Source: Viridibacillus sp050279675
GTDB lineage: Bacteria > Bacillota > Bacilli > Bacillales_A > Planococcaceae
DNA length: 64,000 nucleotides
Assembly (NCBI RefSeq): GCF_050279675.1
Contig: NZ_JBNNUK010000006.1
Coordinates: 142,078 to 206,077 of the forward strand
Reading direction: 5' to 3'
This document shows positions 24,953 to 34,492 of the stretch, one piece after another (positions within the stretch are counted from its first letter, which is position 1; the number at the start of each line of letters is the position of its first letter). The notes under the pieces were generated by a model. The model saw only the letters and a program-made list of their open reading frames with translations, did not search any database and was not told where the DNA came from. Both the position numbers and the translations under genes were made by a program.

Positions 24953-26242
24953 TTATTCTCCCCAAACGTCTACAAGGACATTTGTTTGATCACGGTCTGG
25001 ACCTACTGAGAATGTAGCAATTTGAATGCCAGCTAGTTCACTTACGCGCTCAACATAGCGACGAGCGTTCACTGGTAATTCTTCTAGCGTTCTGCAGCCT
25101 GTAATGTCCTCAGCCCAACCTGGTAGTTCTTCATATACCGGCTCACATTGTTCAATAATGTGAAGGTTAGCAGGGTATTCTGTGATTGTTTGACCTTTGT
25201 ATTTATAAGCTGTACAGATTTTAACCGTTTCAAGACCTGATAATACATCAATTGAGTTTAACGATAAATCTGTAATTCCACTTACGCGACGTGAATGACG
25301 CACTACTACGCTATCAAACCAACCAACACGACGTGGACGACCTGTAGTTGTACCATATTCGCGACCAACTTCACGGATTTGGTTACCTACTTCATCAAAT
25401 AATTCAGTTGGGAATGGTCCGTCACCAACACGAGATGTATAGGCTTTACAAACTCCTATTACACGCATTTCTCTAGATGGTCCAACTCCTGCACCAATTG
25501 CCACTCCACCTGCTACTGGGTTTGAAGAAGTTACGTATGGGTATGTTCCTTGATCGACATCAAGCATAACGCCTTGTGCGCCTTCAAATAATACGCGACC
25601 ACCTTCATCAAGAACATCATTCAAGATTTTTGAAGTATCAGTTACATATTTAGCAATTTCCTGACCATAGCCATAGTATTCCTCAAAAATGTCTTCAAAA
25701 TTTAACCCTTCTGTTTCATAGAACTTTTCAAAAAGGCGATTTTTAAGAGCTAAGTTTTCACGAAGTTTTTGTTCAAATACTTCACGATCTAATAAGTCCG
25801 CCATACGGATACCGATACGGGCTACTTTATCTTGATAGCAAGGTCCGATACCTTTAGCAGTTGTCCCAATTTTGTTGTCGCCACGACTTTCTTCATCAAC
25901 AATATCTTGTTTAATATGATAAGGAAGAATAACGTGTGCACGGTTCGAGATACGAAGATTTTCAGTACTTACTCCTCTTTCTTGTAAGCCTTTTAATTCC
26001 GTTACAATGGATTTAGGGTTTACAACTAATCCGTTACCGATTACTGAAATCTTATCTTGATAAAAAATACCTGATGGGATTAAGTGCAACTTGTAAGTTT
26101 CACCATCAAATTTAATTGTATGTCCTGCATTATCTCCACCTGCATAACGAGCAATCGCTTCTGCTTTTTTAGATAGGAAGTCGGTAATTTTACCTTTACC
26201 TTCATCTCCCCATTGAGTTCCTACTACTACTACTGATGTCAT
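24953..26242 (-). CDS. purA: Adenylosuccinate synthetase
   Basis: 429 residues from the ATG at 26242, which has GGAGGT 6 bases upstream; the frame runs 15 codons further without support. It contains the N-terminal GTP-binding and catalytic motif VVVGTQWGDEGKGKITDFL, the catalytic histidine in GDNAGHTIKF, and TTTGRPRRVGWFD. It joins IMP and aspartate with GTP to give adenylosuccinate, the first committed step to AMP. The gene is monocistronic, as in B. subtilis between the dnaC and wal regions. Confidence 0.97.
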   Translation of the reverse strand: MTSVVVVGTQWGDEGKGKITDFLSKKAEAIARYAGGDNAGHTIKFDGETYKLHLIPSGIFYQDKISVIGNGLVVNPKSIVTELKGLQERGVSTENLRISNRAHVILPYHIKQDIVDEESRGDNKIGTTAKGIGPCYQDKVARIGIRMADLLDREVFEQKLRENLALKNRLFEKFYETEGLNFEDIFEEYYGYGQEIAKYVTDTSKILNDVLDEGGRVLFEGAQGVMLDVDQGTYPYVTSSNPVAGGVAIGAGVGPSREMRVIGVCKAYTSRVGDGPFPTELFDEVGNQIREVGREYGTTTGRPRRVGWFDSVVVRHSRRVSGITDLSLNSIDVLSGLETVKICTAYKYKGQTITEYPANLHIIEQCEPVYEELPGWAEDITGCRTLEELPVNARRYVERVSELAGIQIATFSVGPDRDQTNVLVDVWGE

Positions 26243-26334
26243 ACCAGCACCTCCGTCAGACGCTTTCAAGCATCCTGAATCAAACAACGCTTATTGTATC
26301 AACTGAAAAGACAATAGTCAATTAAAAACAAACA

Positions 26335-26381
26335 AAAACACGAACGCACTATGATGTATAGTAATTCAACGTTCGTGTTTT
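26335..26381 (-). terminator. Terminator of the dnaC operon
   Basis: AAAACACGAACG (26335-26346) pairs with CGTTCGTGTTTT (26370-26381). It lies 8 bases past the dnaC stop. Confidence 0.85.
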
Positions 26382-26388
26382 ATATACT

Positions 26389-27747
26389 CTAGTATCCTCC
26401 AGCTGGTTCATGCTGCGACCAATCGACACTAACAAATTTGTTATGTTCTTTAACGAACGCAAGCTTAACCGTATCTGTTGGACCATTACGTTGCTTCGCT
26501 ACAATAATTTCAATCGTATTAGCATCTTCCGTTTCTTTATCGTAGTAATCTTCACGATATAGGAAAGAAACGATATCGGCATCTTGCTCAATACTTCCGG
26601 ATTCACGTAAATCACTCATCATTGGTCGTTTATCTTGACGTTGTTCAACGCCACGTGACAACTGAGATAAAGCAATAACAGGCACTTCTAATTCACGTGC
26701 TAATGCTTTTAGTGAGCGTGAGATTTCGGATACTTCTTGTTGGCGGTTTTCGCGCCCGCTACCACTGCCTTGAATAAGCTGCAAATAGTCAATTAAAATC
26801 ATACCAAGCCCATGTTCTTGTTTTAAACGGCGACATTTTGCCCGTATTTCATTAATACGTACACCTGGTGTATCGTCAATGAAAATGCCAGCCTTAGATA
26901 AACTGCCCATTGCCATTGTTAGTTTGCGCCAATCTTCAACATTTAACGCACCAGTTCGTAATACTTGTGCATCAATGTTACCTTCTGCACATATCATACG
27001 CATAACGAGCTGTTCTGCACCCATCTCAAGTGAGAAGATAGCAACGTTTTCAGACGTTTTTGTTCCTACGTTTTGGGCAACATTTAAAGCAAATGCTGTT
27101 TTTCCAACTGAAGGTCGTGCCGCTACAATGATTAAATCCCCTCGTTGGAATCCCGCAGTTAGGCGGTCCAAATCACGGAACCCAGTAGGGATACCAGTTA
27201 CATCTCCTTTTCGATGTTGTAACTGCTCAATGTTTTCATATGTTTGGACAAGTACATCCTTCACAGGCTTAAAGTCGCCTGCGTTTTTGCGGCTTGCCAC
27301 TTCCATCATTTTACGTTCAGCTTCCGCTAAAAGTGCATCTACTTCATCTTCACGTGTATAACCATCTTCTACAATTTTCGTTGCTACTCTAATTAAGCGG
27401 CGTAGTAAAGCCTTCTCTGAAACGATTTGTGCATAATAAGCGACATTGGCTGCTGTTGGTACAGCATTGGCAAGTTCTGTTAAATAAGAAATGCCTCCTA
27501 TGTCTTCTAGCTCATTATGATTGGAAAGTTCCTCTGTCACTGTAACGACGTCTATTGCTTTACCTTGATCGCTTAGACGCAACATCGTCGAGAAGATTTT
27601 AACATGCGCAGATCTATAGAAATCATCTTCAAGAAGAATTTCTGAAGCCGTTATGAGTGATTGTGGTTCAAGAAAAATGGCTCCTATGACAGATTGTTCA
27701 GCTTCAAGATTATGAGGCGGAACGCGTTCCAATAATGGATCGTTCAT
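26389..27747 (-). CDS. dnaC: Replicative DNA helicase DnaC (DnaB family)
   Basis: 452 residues. The N-terminal primase-interacting domain (about 1-110, PPHNLEAEQSVIGAIFLEPQ) is followed by the RecA-like ATPase with Walker A AARPSVGKTAFALN, Walker B GMILIDYLQLI and the arginine-rich VIALSQLSRGVEQR segment. It is the hexameric 5'-3' helicase of the replication fork; in Bacillus nomenclature this DnaB-family protein is DnaC. It is 12 bases from rplI in the yybS-gdpP-rplI-dnaC operon. Confidence 0.97.
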   Translation of the reverse strand: MNDPLLERVPPHNLEAEQSVIGAIFLEPQSLITASEILLEDDFYRSAHVKIFSTMLRLSDQGKAIDVVTVTEELSNHNELEDIGGISYLTELANAVPTAANVAYYAQIVSEKALLRRLIRVATKIVEDGYTREDEVDALLAEAERKMMEVASRKNAGDFKPVKDVLVQTYENIEQLQHRKGDVTGIPTGFRDLDRLTAGFQRGDLIIVAARPSVGKTAFALNVAQNVGTKTSENVAIFSLEMGAEQLVMRMICAEGNIDAQVLRTGALNVEDWRKLTMAMGSLSKAGIFIDDTPGVRINEIRAKCRRLKQEHGLGMILIDYLQLIQGSGSGRENRQQEVSEISRSLKALARELEVPVIALSQLSRGVEQRQDKRPMMSDLRESGSIEQDADIVSFLYREDYYDKETEDANTIEIIVAKQRNGPTDTVKLAFVKEHNKFVSVDWSQHEPAGGY

Positions 27748-27759
27748 ATATGTCTCTCC

Positions 27760-28209
27760 TTACGCTTCTTCTGTAACATGTACTTTCAGCGTAGCTGTCA
27801 CTTCATGATGTAGCTTCACTGGTACGTTTGTATATCCTAGTGCACGAATAGCGTCTGCTAATTCCATTTTACGTTTATCAATTTTAATACCATGTTGTTT
27901 ATTTAAACCATCTGCAATTTGTTTTGTAGTCACCGCACCAAATAAGCGGCCACCTTCACCTGATTTTGCTTTTAGAATAACCGTTAACTCTTCAATTTTT
28001 GCTTTTAAATCTTTTGCAGCAGCTAATTCAGCAGCAGCATCTTTTGCAGCTTTTTTCTTTTGCCCATCTAATTGGCTAATTGCTGCTTGGTTTGCCTCAA
28101 CAGCTAGATTGTTTTTTAATAAGAAGTTATGTGCATAACCATCAGCTACATTTTTGATTTCACCTTTTTTGCCTTTACCTTTAACGTCTTTTAAGAATAC
28201 TACTTTCAT
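27760..28209 (-). CDS. rplI: 50S ribosomal protein L9
   Basis: 149 residues with the conserved N-terminus MKVVFLKDVKGKGKKGEIK and VADGYAHNFLLKNNLA, a long connecting helix rich in Ala and Lys, and a C-terminal RNA-binding domain (GRLFGAVTTKQIADGL). It binds 23S rRNA at domain V and supports frame maintenance. Its start overlaps the gdpP stop by 4 bases (ATGA), indicating coupling. Confidence 0.97.
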   Translation of the reverse strand: MKVVFLKDVKGKGKKGEIKNVADGYAHNFLLKNNLAVEANQAAISQLDGQKKKAAKDAAAELAAAKDLKAKIEELTVILKAKSGEGGRLFGAVTTKQIADGLNKQHGIKIDKRKMELADAIRALGYTNVPVKLHHEVTATLKVHVTEEA

Positions 28210-30182
28210 GATTCCGAACTCCCTTCTAATACAACCTCTATTGCTTCTTTTAACATGCTAATAGCCCCATCGATTGTTGCTACGTCTAATTGACATGCGG
28301 CATTCGTTAAGTGTCCACCACCACCAAGCTCTTCCATTACAAGTTGGACGTTAATCTCTCCTAGTGAACGGGCACTTATACCAATGACTCCATCATGACG
28401 ATGTGCGACTACAAATGATGCAGAAATATCTTTCATTGTTAATAATATATCTGCTGTTTGTGCAAGTAATACCGAGTTATAAATCTTATCATTATCCCCA
28501 CGAGCTATAGCTAGCCCTTGATGTACAAACTCCGCTGTTTGAACTATTTTAGAACGTTCAATATACGTATTGATATCTTCCTTCAATATACGTTGTACTA
28601 AGATTGTATCTGCACCGTTCGTACGTAAATACGACGCTGCTTCAAACGTACGCGCTCCAGTACGTAGAGTAAAACTTTTGGTATCGACAATAATGCCTGC
28701 TAGAAGAGCTGTTGCCTCTAACATTGTTATTTTATCATTTTTTGGCTGATACTCTAATAATTCTGTTACAAGCTCTGCTGTCGAAGACGCGTAAGGTTCC
28801 ATATAGACAAGCATTGGATTTTTTACAAACTCTTCACCACGTCGATGGTGGTCAATTACGACGACCTTTTCAGCCTTATTTATTAATTTCTCTTCAATAG
28901 TCATCGATGGCTTATGTGTATCAACAACGACTAATAATGACTTATCGGTAATTTTTGATAATGCTTCCTCTGGAGTAATAAATCGATCATAGAGGTCTGA
29001 TTTTTCCTTGACCACATTCATTAAGCGGACAATGCTATTATCAATTTGATCAAAATCCATAACAACATAACCATCAATCTTATTCATCTGAGCCATTTTA
29101 CGAACGCCAATGGCTGCTCCTATGGCGTCCATATCGGGCATTTTATGGCCCATTACGAAGACTTGATCACTATCCTGGATTAAATCACGTAGTGCATGGG
29201 AAATAACGCGTGCACGTACTCTAGTACGTTTTTCAACTGGATTTGTTTTACCACCATAAAATTTCACTTTACCATTTGGTTGCTTGATAGCAACCTGGTC
29301 ACCACCGCGCCCTAAAACAAGATCTAAACTAGATTGCGCTAGTTCACCAAGTTCTATAAGGGATTGTGAACCAGTACCAACACCAATACTTAAAGTCAAA
29401 GATAAACTTTGTTTTGCAGTAGTTTCACGAATATCATCTAAGATAGAGAATTTCTTCTTCTCGATTTCTTGTAAAATGGATTCATTTAATATCGCTATAA
29501 ACCGATCCGTCGAAATTCGTTTTATGAAAATACCGTATTGTGTGCCCCAATTATTAATGAGCGATGTAATAAGTGAATTTGTCTGGCTACGATTTTGATC
29601 ATCCATACCCTGTGTAATTTCATCATAGTTATCAACAAAGAGCACAGCTATTACTGAACGATCTTCATAGTATAGCGTTTCAATTTCTACTTGCTCTGTT
29701 ATATCAAAGAAATATAATAACCTTTCTTCGGGTTTATAAAATGCTCGATACTTACGATCTCTAAGTGTGACATTCATCTCATGCTTTTCATCATGTTTAA
29801 TTAATGTATAGAGATCCTCTGAAAGCGTAAAAATCTCCTCTCCCATTAATGTATCTACATCTAAAATACCAAGCATATATGGATTCGACCATTCAATCAT
29901 ATATTGAGTATCAATTAAAATGATACCAATAGGCATTTCAAGCAAGGCCTCATCCCCTACTTTTTTCATACGATATGAGAGAGTTTCAATGTGCTTTTCT
30001 GTTTCTTCATAGGTTGTTTTTTCCGTTTTCCAAGTCGTTATTAAAGCCAATACCACTACAAGACCATAAGCAATACCAATGAGCGGATTCCACATTATAC
30101 ATACAATAACGCTTGCTACACTAAGAAGAGACAGAATTAAAAGAGGATATCGAATTGGCCTTTTTCTAAACAAAGTACCCAT
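28206..30182 (-). CDS. gdpP: Cyclic-di-AMP phosphodiesterase GdpP (YybT)
   Basis: 658 residues. Two N-terminal membrane spans (about 10-50), a PAS-like domain (about 75-155), a degenerate GGDEF-type domain (about 170-300, no GGDEF signature, GRGGDQVAI instead), and C-terminal DHH-DHHA1. Catalytic motifs are GHKMPDMDAIGAA, VVVDTHKPS, VVVIDHHRRGEEF and the DHHA1 glycine motif EELGGGGHLTNAA. It hydrolyses c-di-AMP to pApA, thereby affecting potassium balance, cell wall stress and beta-lactam tolerance. It lies in the yybS-gdpP-rplI-dnaC operon. Confidence 0.97.
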   Translation of the reverse strand: MGTLFRKRPIRYPLLILSLLSVASVIVCIMWNPLIGIAYGLVVVLALITTWKTEKTTYEETEKHIETLSYRMKKVGDEALLEMPIGIILIDTQYMIEWSNPYMLGILDVDTLMGEEIFTLSEDLYTLIKHDEKHEMNVTLRDRKYRAFYKPEERLLYFFDITEQVEIETLYYEDRSVIAVLFVDNYDEITQGMDDQNRSQTNSLITSLINNWGTQYGIFIKRISTDRFIAILNESILQEIEKKKFSILDDIRETTAKQSLSLTLSIGVGTGSQSLIELGELAQSSLDLVLGRGGDQVAIKQPNGKVKFYGGKTNPVEKRTRVRARVISHALRDLIQDSDQVFVMGHKMPDMDAIGAAIGVRKMAQMNKIDGYVVMDFDQIDNSIVRLMNVVKEKSDLYDRFITPEEALSKITDKSLLVVVDTHKPSMTIEEKLINKAEKVVVIDHHRRGEEFVKNPMLVYMEPYASSTAELVTELLEYQPKNDKITMLEATALLAGIIVDTKSFTLRTGARTFEAASYLRTNGADTILVQRILKEDINTYIERSKIVQTAEFVHQGLAIARGDNDKIYNSVLLAQTADILLTMKDISASFVVAHRHDGVIGISARSLGEINVQLVMEELGGGGHLTNAACQLDVATIDGAISMLKEAIEVVLEGSSES

Positions 30183-30195
30183 AGAATTCAGCTCC

Positions 30196-31137
30196 TTATT
30201 TTCTCGGCGTTCTCGTTACAAGCGCACGAATATTAAATCCTAAATCCACAATACCAAGTAGCGTAACAAACGAATATAAAGGTAACGCTAAAATAGTACT
30301 TATTATTGCAATCCATTTAGGCCATTCTTGCTCATGTACATAGTAGTGAATAAACGAAATCCCTTGTAACAACAGTAATGTACTAAGTATAAATGACAGA
30401 TTCAAAAAAGCCATATCAGCAAAAGAGCCACTTTCAGGTTTTATAAATAATGTCACTATTAAAACTAGCATATAGTACCATAAGACCGATTTAGGCAATT
30501 GAAGGTCTTTAAATGGTGCAAATTTTGGAACAGTTATTCCAAAACGTTTTAATAACGGTAAATTAACTGTAATGATGATAAAAGTGATCATGAATACAGA
30601 CATCGTAATCATAGTCGGCATTACCATAGTTATTAAATCAAACACCTGATCTAACTGTTCAGCAGTGAGCGCTTTAACCCCCGGCATAGTCTTAGCTAAT
30701 TCATTTGATTTTTCATAGCTTTCTCTGACAATCTTCAACATAATCTTCAAACTATCTACATTGAATAACTTAACCGAGATTACATACATAATCGCCATAG
30801 ATAGTAATACACTAATACCTGTAGTCATAAATAAATAAACTTTGCTTTTTTTCATACGAAGTGTATCGCCAATTAAAAATCCTGCAAGACAGAAAATAAT
30901 AGCAAGTGGCAGAGACATTATACCTGTCACGAGTATAGAGACTCCTATACTAACAACAGCTACTATCATTGAAGCTTTGCGATCATACATTGCACTATAC
31001 CAAGCAATTGGAAAAGAAATAAACCAAATTGTTACCAAAGATAATATAGGAATATATGAAGTAATCGCTAATAGGGCTGTAAATATTACGGCCATCATCG
31101 CCCCTTGTGTCAGTTGTTGCGTTTTATTTTTAGGCAT
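30196..31137 (-). CDS. yybS: YybS-family membrane protein (DUF2232)
   Basis: 313 residues with about eight hydrophobic segments, beginning QGAMMAVIFTALLAITSYIP. The N-terminal half resembles the S-component/MreD-like fold. The family is usually encoded next to gdpP, as here (13 bases apart). Function is not established. First gene of the yybS-gdpP-rplI-dnaC operon. Confidence 0.88.
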   Translation of the reverse strand: MPKNKTQQLTQGAMMAVIFTALLAITSYIPILSLVTIWFISFPIAWYSAMYDRKASMIVAVVSIGVSILVTGIMSLPLAIIFCLAGFLIGDTLRMKKSKVYLFMTTGISVLLSMAIMYVISVKLFNVDSLKIMLKIVRESYEKSNELAKTMPGVKALTAEQLDQVFDLITMVMPTMITMSVFMITFIIITVNLPLLKRFGITVPKFAPFKDLQLPKSVLWYYMLVLIVTLFIKPESGSFADMAFLNLSFILSTLLLLQGISFIHYYVHEQEWPKWIAIISTILALPLYSFVTLLGIVDLGFNIRALVTRTPRK

Positions 31138-31332
31138 CTATAACCTTCCTTTTTCCAAAAGACAATCTTTTATTTCATCTTATTATTGTACCATGTTTCA
31201 TGTTCATGAACAAAAATGCGCTAGGCTATACTTTTGTGGATTGTGGGGTGTTCAATGGAGATATTTTAAGTAGTACGTTTAACGACTAATTAAGATAGAT
31301 TAAATCGCTGAGGGCATAATTTTTGTAAAAAA

Positions 31333-31356
31333 AAAGACCGGTTACCCGGTCTTTAG
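31333..31356 (-). terminator. Terminator of rpsF-ssb-rpsR
   Basis: AAAGACCGG and CCGGTCTTT arms around a short loop, followed on the minus strand by a run of Ts. It directly follows the rpsR stop. Confidence 0.9.
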
Positions 31357-31363
31357 AAAGTTA

Positions 31364-31600
31364 TTATCTTTCTTCTGTGCTGAATGGAAGTAAGCCCATA
31401 ATACGAGAAACTTTAATTGAAGCTGTAAGTTTACGTTGGTATTTTGCGCTAGTACCAGTTACACGGCGTGGAAGAATTTTTCCGCGCTCAGAGATGAATT
31501 TTTTCAACAAATCTACATCTTTATAGTCGATGTGTTTGATGTTGTTAGAAGTAAAATAGCAAACTTTACGGCGTTTGCGGCCTCCTCTACGTGGTGCCAT
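31364..31600 (-). CDS. rpsR: 30S ribosomal protein S18
   Basis: 78 residues: GGRKRRKVCYFTSNNIKHID, DVDLLKKFISERGKILPRR and VTGTSAKYQRKLTASIKVSR are the S18 hallmarks. It binds the central domain of 16S rRNA as a pair with S6. It is the last gene of rpsF-ssb-rpsR. The single cysteine in KVCYF is a partial remnant of the zinc-binding form. Confidence 0.97.
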   Translation of the reverse strand: MAPRRGGRKRRKVCYFTSNNIKHIDYKDVDLLKKFISERGKILPRRVTGTSAKYQRKLTASIKVSRIMGLLPFSTEER

Positions 31601-31655
31601 AGTATTGTCGCCTCCTTAAGTATATTGGTATATATTGCGTGCAATGGATTTTTAC

Positions 31656-32204
31656 TTAGAATGGTAAGTCATCTTCAGAAACTTCGATTGGACCACCATT
31701 GTTGTTAGCAAATGGATCTTCATCTACACGCGTATAGTTTTGCTGACTAGGTGATTGATTCTGTTGATAAGATGGTTGTTGCTGATAGCTGTTTTGTTGT
31801 GGAGCTTGGCTGTACGATTGTTCACCACCATATGATGGTTGTCCACCGTACTGTTGCTGTCCTTGCGAACGATCTCCTGCAGCACCGCGCGGCTCTAAGA
31901 ACTGCACGCTATCTGCAACAACTTCAGTTGTGTAAACACGTTTACCATCTTGCCCTTCATAACTACCTGTTTGGATACGGCCTTCTATGCCTGCTAGGCT
32001 TCCTTTTTTCAAGAAGTTAGCAGTATTTTCAGCTTGTTTACGCCAAACAACACAGTTAATAAAGTCCGCTTGTTTTTCACCTTGTTGGTTAGCAAATGTT
32101 CTATTTACAGCAATTGTAAAGCGAGCAACAGCTGCGCCACTTGGTGTATAGCGAAGTTCCGGATCTTTTGTTAGTCTTCCAACTAATACGACTCGGTTAA
32201 TCAT
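31656..32204 (-). CDS. ssb: Single-stranded DNA-binding protein
   Basis: 182 residues. OB-fold N-terminal domain (about 1-105, MINRVVLVGRLTKDPELRYT, FINCVVWRKQAENTANFLKK), a Gln/Tyr/Ser/Pro-rich disordered linker (about 110-165) and the acidic partner-binding tip ending EDDLPF. It coats single-stranded DNA and recruits replication and repair proteins. Middle gene of rpsF-ssb-rpsR. Confidence 0.97.
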   Translation of the reverse strand: MINRVVLVGRLTKDPELRYTPSGAAVARFTIAVNRTFANQQGEKQADFINCVVWRKQAENTANFLKKGSLAGIEGRIQTGSYEGQDGKRVYTTEVVADSVQFLEPRGAAGDRSQGQQQYGGQPSYGGEQSYSQAPQQNSYQQQPSYQQNQSPSQQNYTRVDEDPFANNNGGPIEVSEDDLPF

Positions 32205-32246
32205 CAGAATACAACCTCCTTTATCTGCGATTTTTATAAATTAAGA

Positions 32247-32537
32247 TTATTTTTCTTCTTCGCGAACTGCAATGTGGCGAATAATGTCTTCGCTAATGTT
32301 AGCAAGACGAGTGTATTCGTTGATAGCTTTTGCGTCAGCGTTGATTTTCACGATTTGGTAGAAACCTTCACGGAAATCATTGATTTCGTAAGCTAAGCGG
32401 CGTTTGCCCCACTCTTTTGATTCGATGACTTCAGCGCCGTTTGAAGTTAAGATATCGTTGAAGCGTTCTACAAGAGCCTTCTTCGCATCTTCTTCAATGT
32501 TTGGGCGAATGATGTACATTAATTCGTACTTTTTCAT
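32247..32537 (-). CDS. rpsF: 30S ribosomal protein S6
   Basis: 96 residues: MKKYELMYIIRPNIEEDAKK, SKEWGKRRLAYEINDFREGF and the C-terminal NISEDIIRHIAVREEEK. It pairs with S18 in the small-subunit platform. First gene of the operon, preceded by a leader that could fold over its ribosome site. Confidence 0.97.
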   Translation of the reverse strand: MKKYELMYIIRPNIEEDAKKALVERFNDILTSNGAEVIESKEWGKRRLAYEINDFREGFYQIVKINADAKAINEYTRLANISEDIIRHIAVREEEK

Positions 32538-32539
32538 CT

Positions 32540-32600
32540 ATAAGCACCTCCTTATGGACTTTGGCCCGACTAGTTGCAGTGGGCAAGGAGCAAGTAAATT
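32540..32600 (-). promoter_or_regulatory. Possible S6:S18-responsive leader of rpsF
   Basis: On the minus strand CTCCTT (plus 32585-32590) is complementary to the AAGGAG ribosome site (plus 32548-32553), with GCCC and GGGC in between forming an inner stem. S6:S18 leaders in Firmicutes control this operon by feedback. The match here is by position and folding, not by consensus. Confidence 0.45.
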
Positions 32601-32706
32601 TATTACTCACATCAGTGAATTGTAGCACATTAATTTGAATATAGCAACCTTCATCCCTATACATTTCCAAGTCATTTCCATTATACTTAACATAGAGGTG
32701 ATAAAT

Positions 32707-33258
32707 TTGATAGAACATGAAGAACCTTCAATTATCGAGCTAGATTTAAAGAAAATAGCTTGGCAAAACATTATTATGACTTTTAGCTTAATGATCGGAC
32801 TTATTCTTCTAAATGGTTGGATCCATCAAGAATTTGAACTAAATTTTTCACTTTTAAGTGTCGTATTATTTATTGTATATTATATTATTTTAATTGTGTT
32901 ACATGAAATTTTTCATTTAATTGGTTTTATGATTTTTGGTAAAGTACCTTTTCACTCACTGGATTACGGTGTAAATTTGAAAATGGGTGTCGCCTATGCA
33001 ACTACGAAAGAGCCAATTTGTAATAAGGCAATGAAAAAAGCACTTCTACTACCATTTTGGACAACCGGTGTTATTCCTGCTATTTTTGGCCTCTACTTTA
33101 ATAGTACGATGCTTGTTGTATTAGGAGCTTGGTTAATTGCTGGTGCTGTTGGGGATTTTGCTATGTATTTCGCACTTCGTAAATATCCAAATACATTTTG
33201 GGTAAAAGATGATCCTGATTTCCCTAGATTATATTTGTACAAAAACAAAACATATTAA
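32707..33258 (+). CDS. DUF3267 membrane protein, putative site-2-type metalloprotease
   Basis: 183 residues from a TTG at 32707 with GAGGTGAT upstream; the frame extends 24 codons further but overlaps the rpsF leader. Hydrophobic segments at about 25-45, 55-75, 115-135 and 140-160 surround HEIFHLIGF, a zincin-like HExxH sequence as in DUF3267 proteins. Protease activity is inferred only. It lies alone on the plus strand and shares a bidirectional terminator with ychF. Confidence 0.78.
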   Translation: MIEHEEPSIIELDLKKIAWQNIIMTFSLMIGLILLNGWIHQEFELNFSLLSVVLFIVYYIILIVLHEIFHLIGFMIFGKVPFHSLDYGVNLKMGVAYATTKEPICNKAMKKALLLPFWTTGVIPAIFGLYFNSTMLVVLGAWLIAGAVGDFAMYFALRKYPNTFWVKDDPDFPRLYLYKNKTY

Positions 33259-33264
33259 AATAAA

Positions 33265-33300
33265 AAAAGACAGTGCCGGATACATCCAGCACTGTCTTTT
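33265..33300. terminator. Bidirectional terminator between DUF3267 and ychF
   Basis: AAAAGACAGTGC (33265-33276) pairs with GCACTGTCTTTT (33289-33300), with A/T tracts on both sides. It serves the two convergent genes. Confidence 0.9.
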
Positions 33301-33309
33301 AATTATATA

Positions 33310-34410
33310 TTATACGTTGAAGCGGAATAACATAACATCGCCATCTTGTACGATGTATTCTTTACCTTCTTGACGTACTTTACCTGCTTCTTTGGCTGCA
33401 GTCATTGAGCCGTATGCCATTAAATCTTCATAAGCTACTGTTTCTGCACGGATAAATCCACGTTCAAAGTCAGAGTGGATAACACCAGCGCATTGTGGTG
33501 CTTTCATCCCTTTACGGAAAGTCCATGCACGTACTTCTTGTACACCTGCTGTGAAGTAAGTTGCTAGTCCAAGTAGATTGTAGGATGCACGAATTAATTG
33601 GTCTAAACCAGACTCTTCGATACCTAGTTCTTCAAGGAACATTGCTTTTTCTTCATCATCAAGTTCTGCAATTTCTTCTTCGATTTTCGCACAAATAACA
33701 ATTACTTCTGCACCTTCAGCTTTTGCATATTCGCGCACTTTTTGTACATATTCATTGTCGTCAGCATTGGCAACTTCATCTTCAGAAACGTTTGCTACGT
33801 ATAGCATAGGTTTCACAGTCAGTAGGTGGAACCCTTTAACGATTTTAAATTCTTCTTCAGTAAACTCAATAGAGCGACCCGGTTTTTCAGCTTCAAAAGC
33901 TTCTTTTAGTTGAGCCAAAATTGGTGCTTCTACCATTGCATCTTTATCTTTTTGTTTTGCTAATTTTTCAACGCGAGACAGGCGTTTTTCAACTGCTTCT
34001 AAATCTGCAAGAATTAACTCAAGGTTAATAACTTCGATATCTTCGATTGGATCTACTTTACCTGATACATGTGTGATATTATCGTCAGCGAAACAACGAA
34101 CTACTTGTGTAATTGCATCTACTTCACGAATGTGTGCTAAAAACTTGTTACCAAGACCTTCACCTTTACTAGCGCCTTTTACGATGCCAGCAATATCAGT
34201 AAATTCAAAAGCTGTTGGCACTGTTTTCTTCGGTTCTACTAATTCCGTTAATTTTTGTAGACGATTATCTGGTACTTCAACGATTCCTACGTTTGGATCA
34301 ATCGTACAGAATGGGTAGTTTGCAGATTCTGCTCCTGCTTTTGTAATTGCATTAAACAATGTTGATTTACCTACGTTCGGTAAACCTACGATGCCAGCTG
34401 TTAAAGCCAT
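33310..34410 (-). CDS. ychF: Redox-regulated ATPase/GTPase YchF
   Basis: 366 residues from the ATG at 34410 (MALTAGIVGLPNVGKSTLFN); an upstream GTG is too near the AAAGG sequence. P-loop GLPNVGKST, switch DIAGIVKGASKGEGLGNKFL, a coiled-coil insertion (about 140-200) and a C-terminal TGS domain (about 282-365; VRAWTFRKGMKAPQCAGVIH). It is an Obg-class P-loop protein that favours ATP and interacts with ribosomes and stress pathways. Known as yyaF in B. subtilis, with the same neighbours. Confidence 0.96.
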   Translation of the reverse strand: MALTAGIVGLPNVGKSTLFNAITKAGAESANYPFCTIDPNVGIVEVPDNRLQKLTELVEPKKTVPTAFEFTDIAGIVKGASKGEGLGNKFLAHIREVDAITQVVRCFADDNITHVSGKVDPIEDIEVINLELILADLEAVEKRLSRVEKLAKQKDKDAMVEAPILAQLKEAFEAEKPGRSIEFTEEEFKIVKGFHLLTVKPMLYVANVSEDEVANADDNEYVQKVREYAKAEGAEVIVICAKIEEEIAELDDEEKAMFLEELGIEESGLDQLIRASYNLLGLATYFTAGVQEVRAWTFRKGMKAPQCAGVIHSDFERGFIRAETVAYEDLMAYGSMTAAKEAGKVRQEGKEYIVQDGDVMLFRFNV

Positions 34411-34492
34411 TCTTTTCACAACCTTTCAATTTTTCATAAACAGTATTATATTTACACGACTTGTTAATTATAGAGACTCATCTAGTAAAAGT

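Noticed and set aside
24953..26287. Longer purA start at 26287
   Set aside because: The 15 extra residues lack a ribosome site and are absent from the family; the ATG at 26242 follows GGAGGT.
26879..27361. 160-codon plus-strand frame
   Set aside because: Antisense shadow of the DnaC helicase gene.
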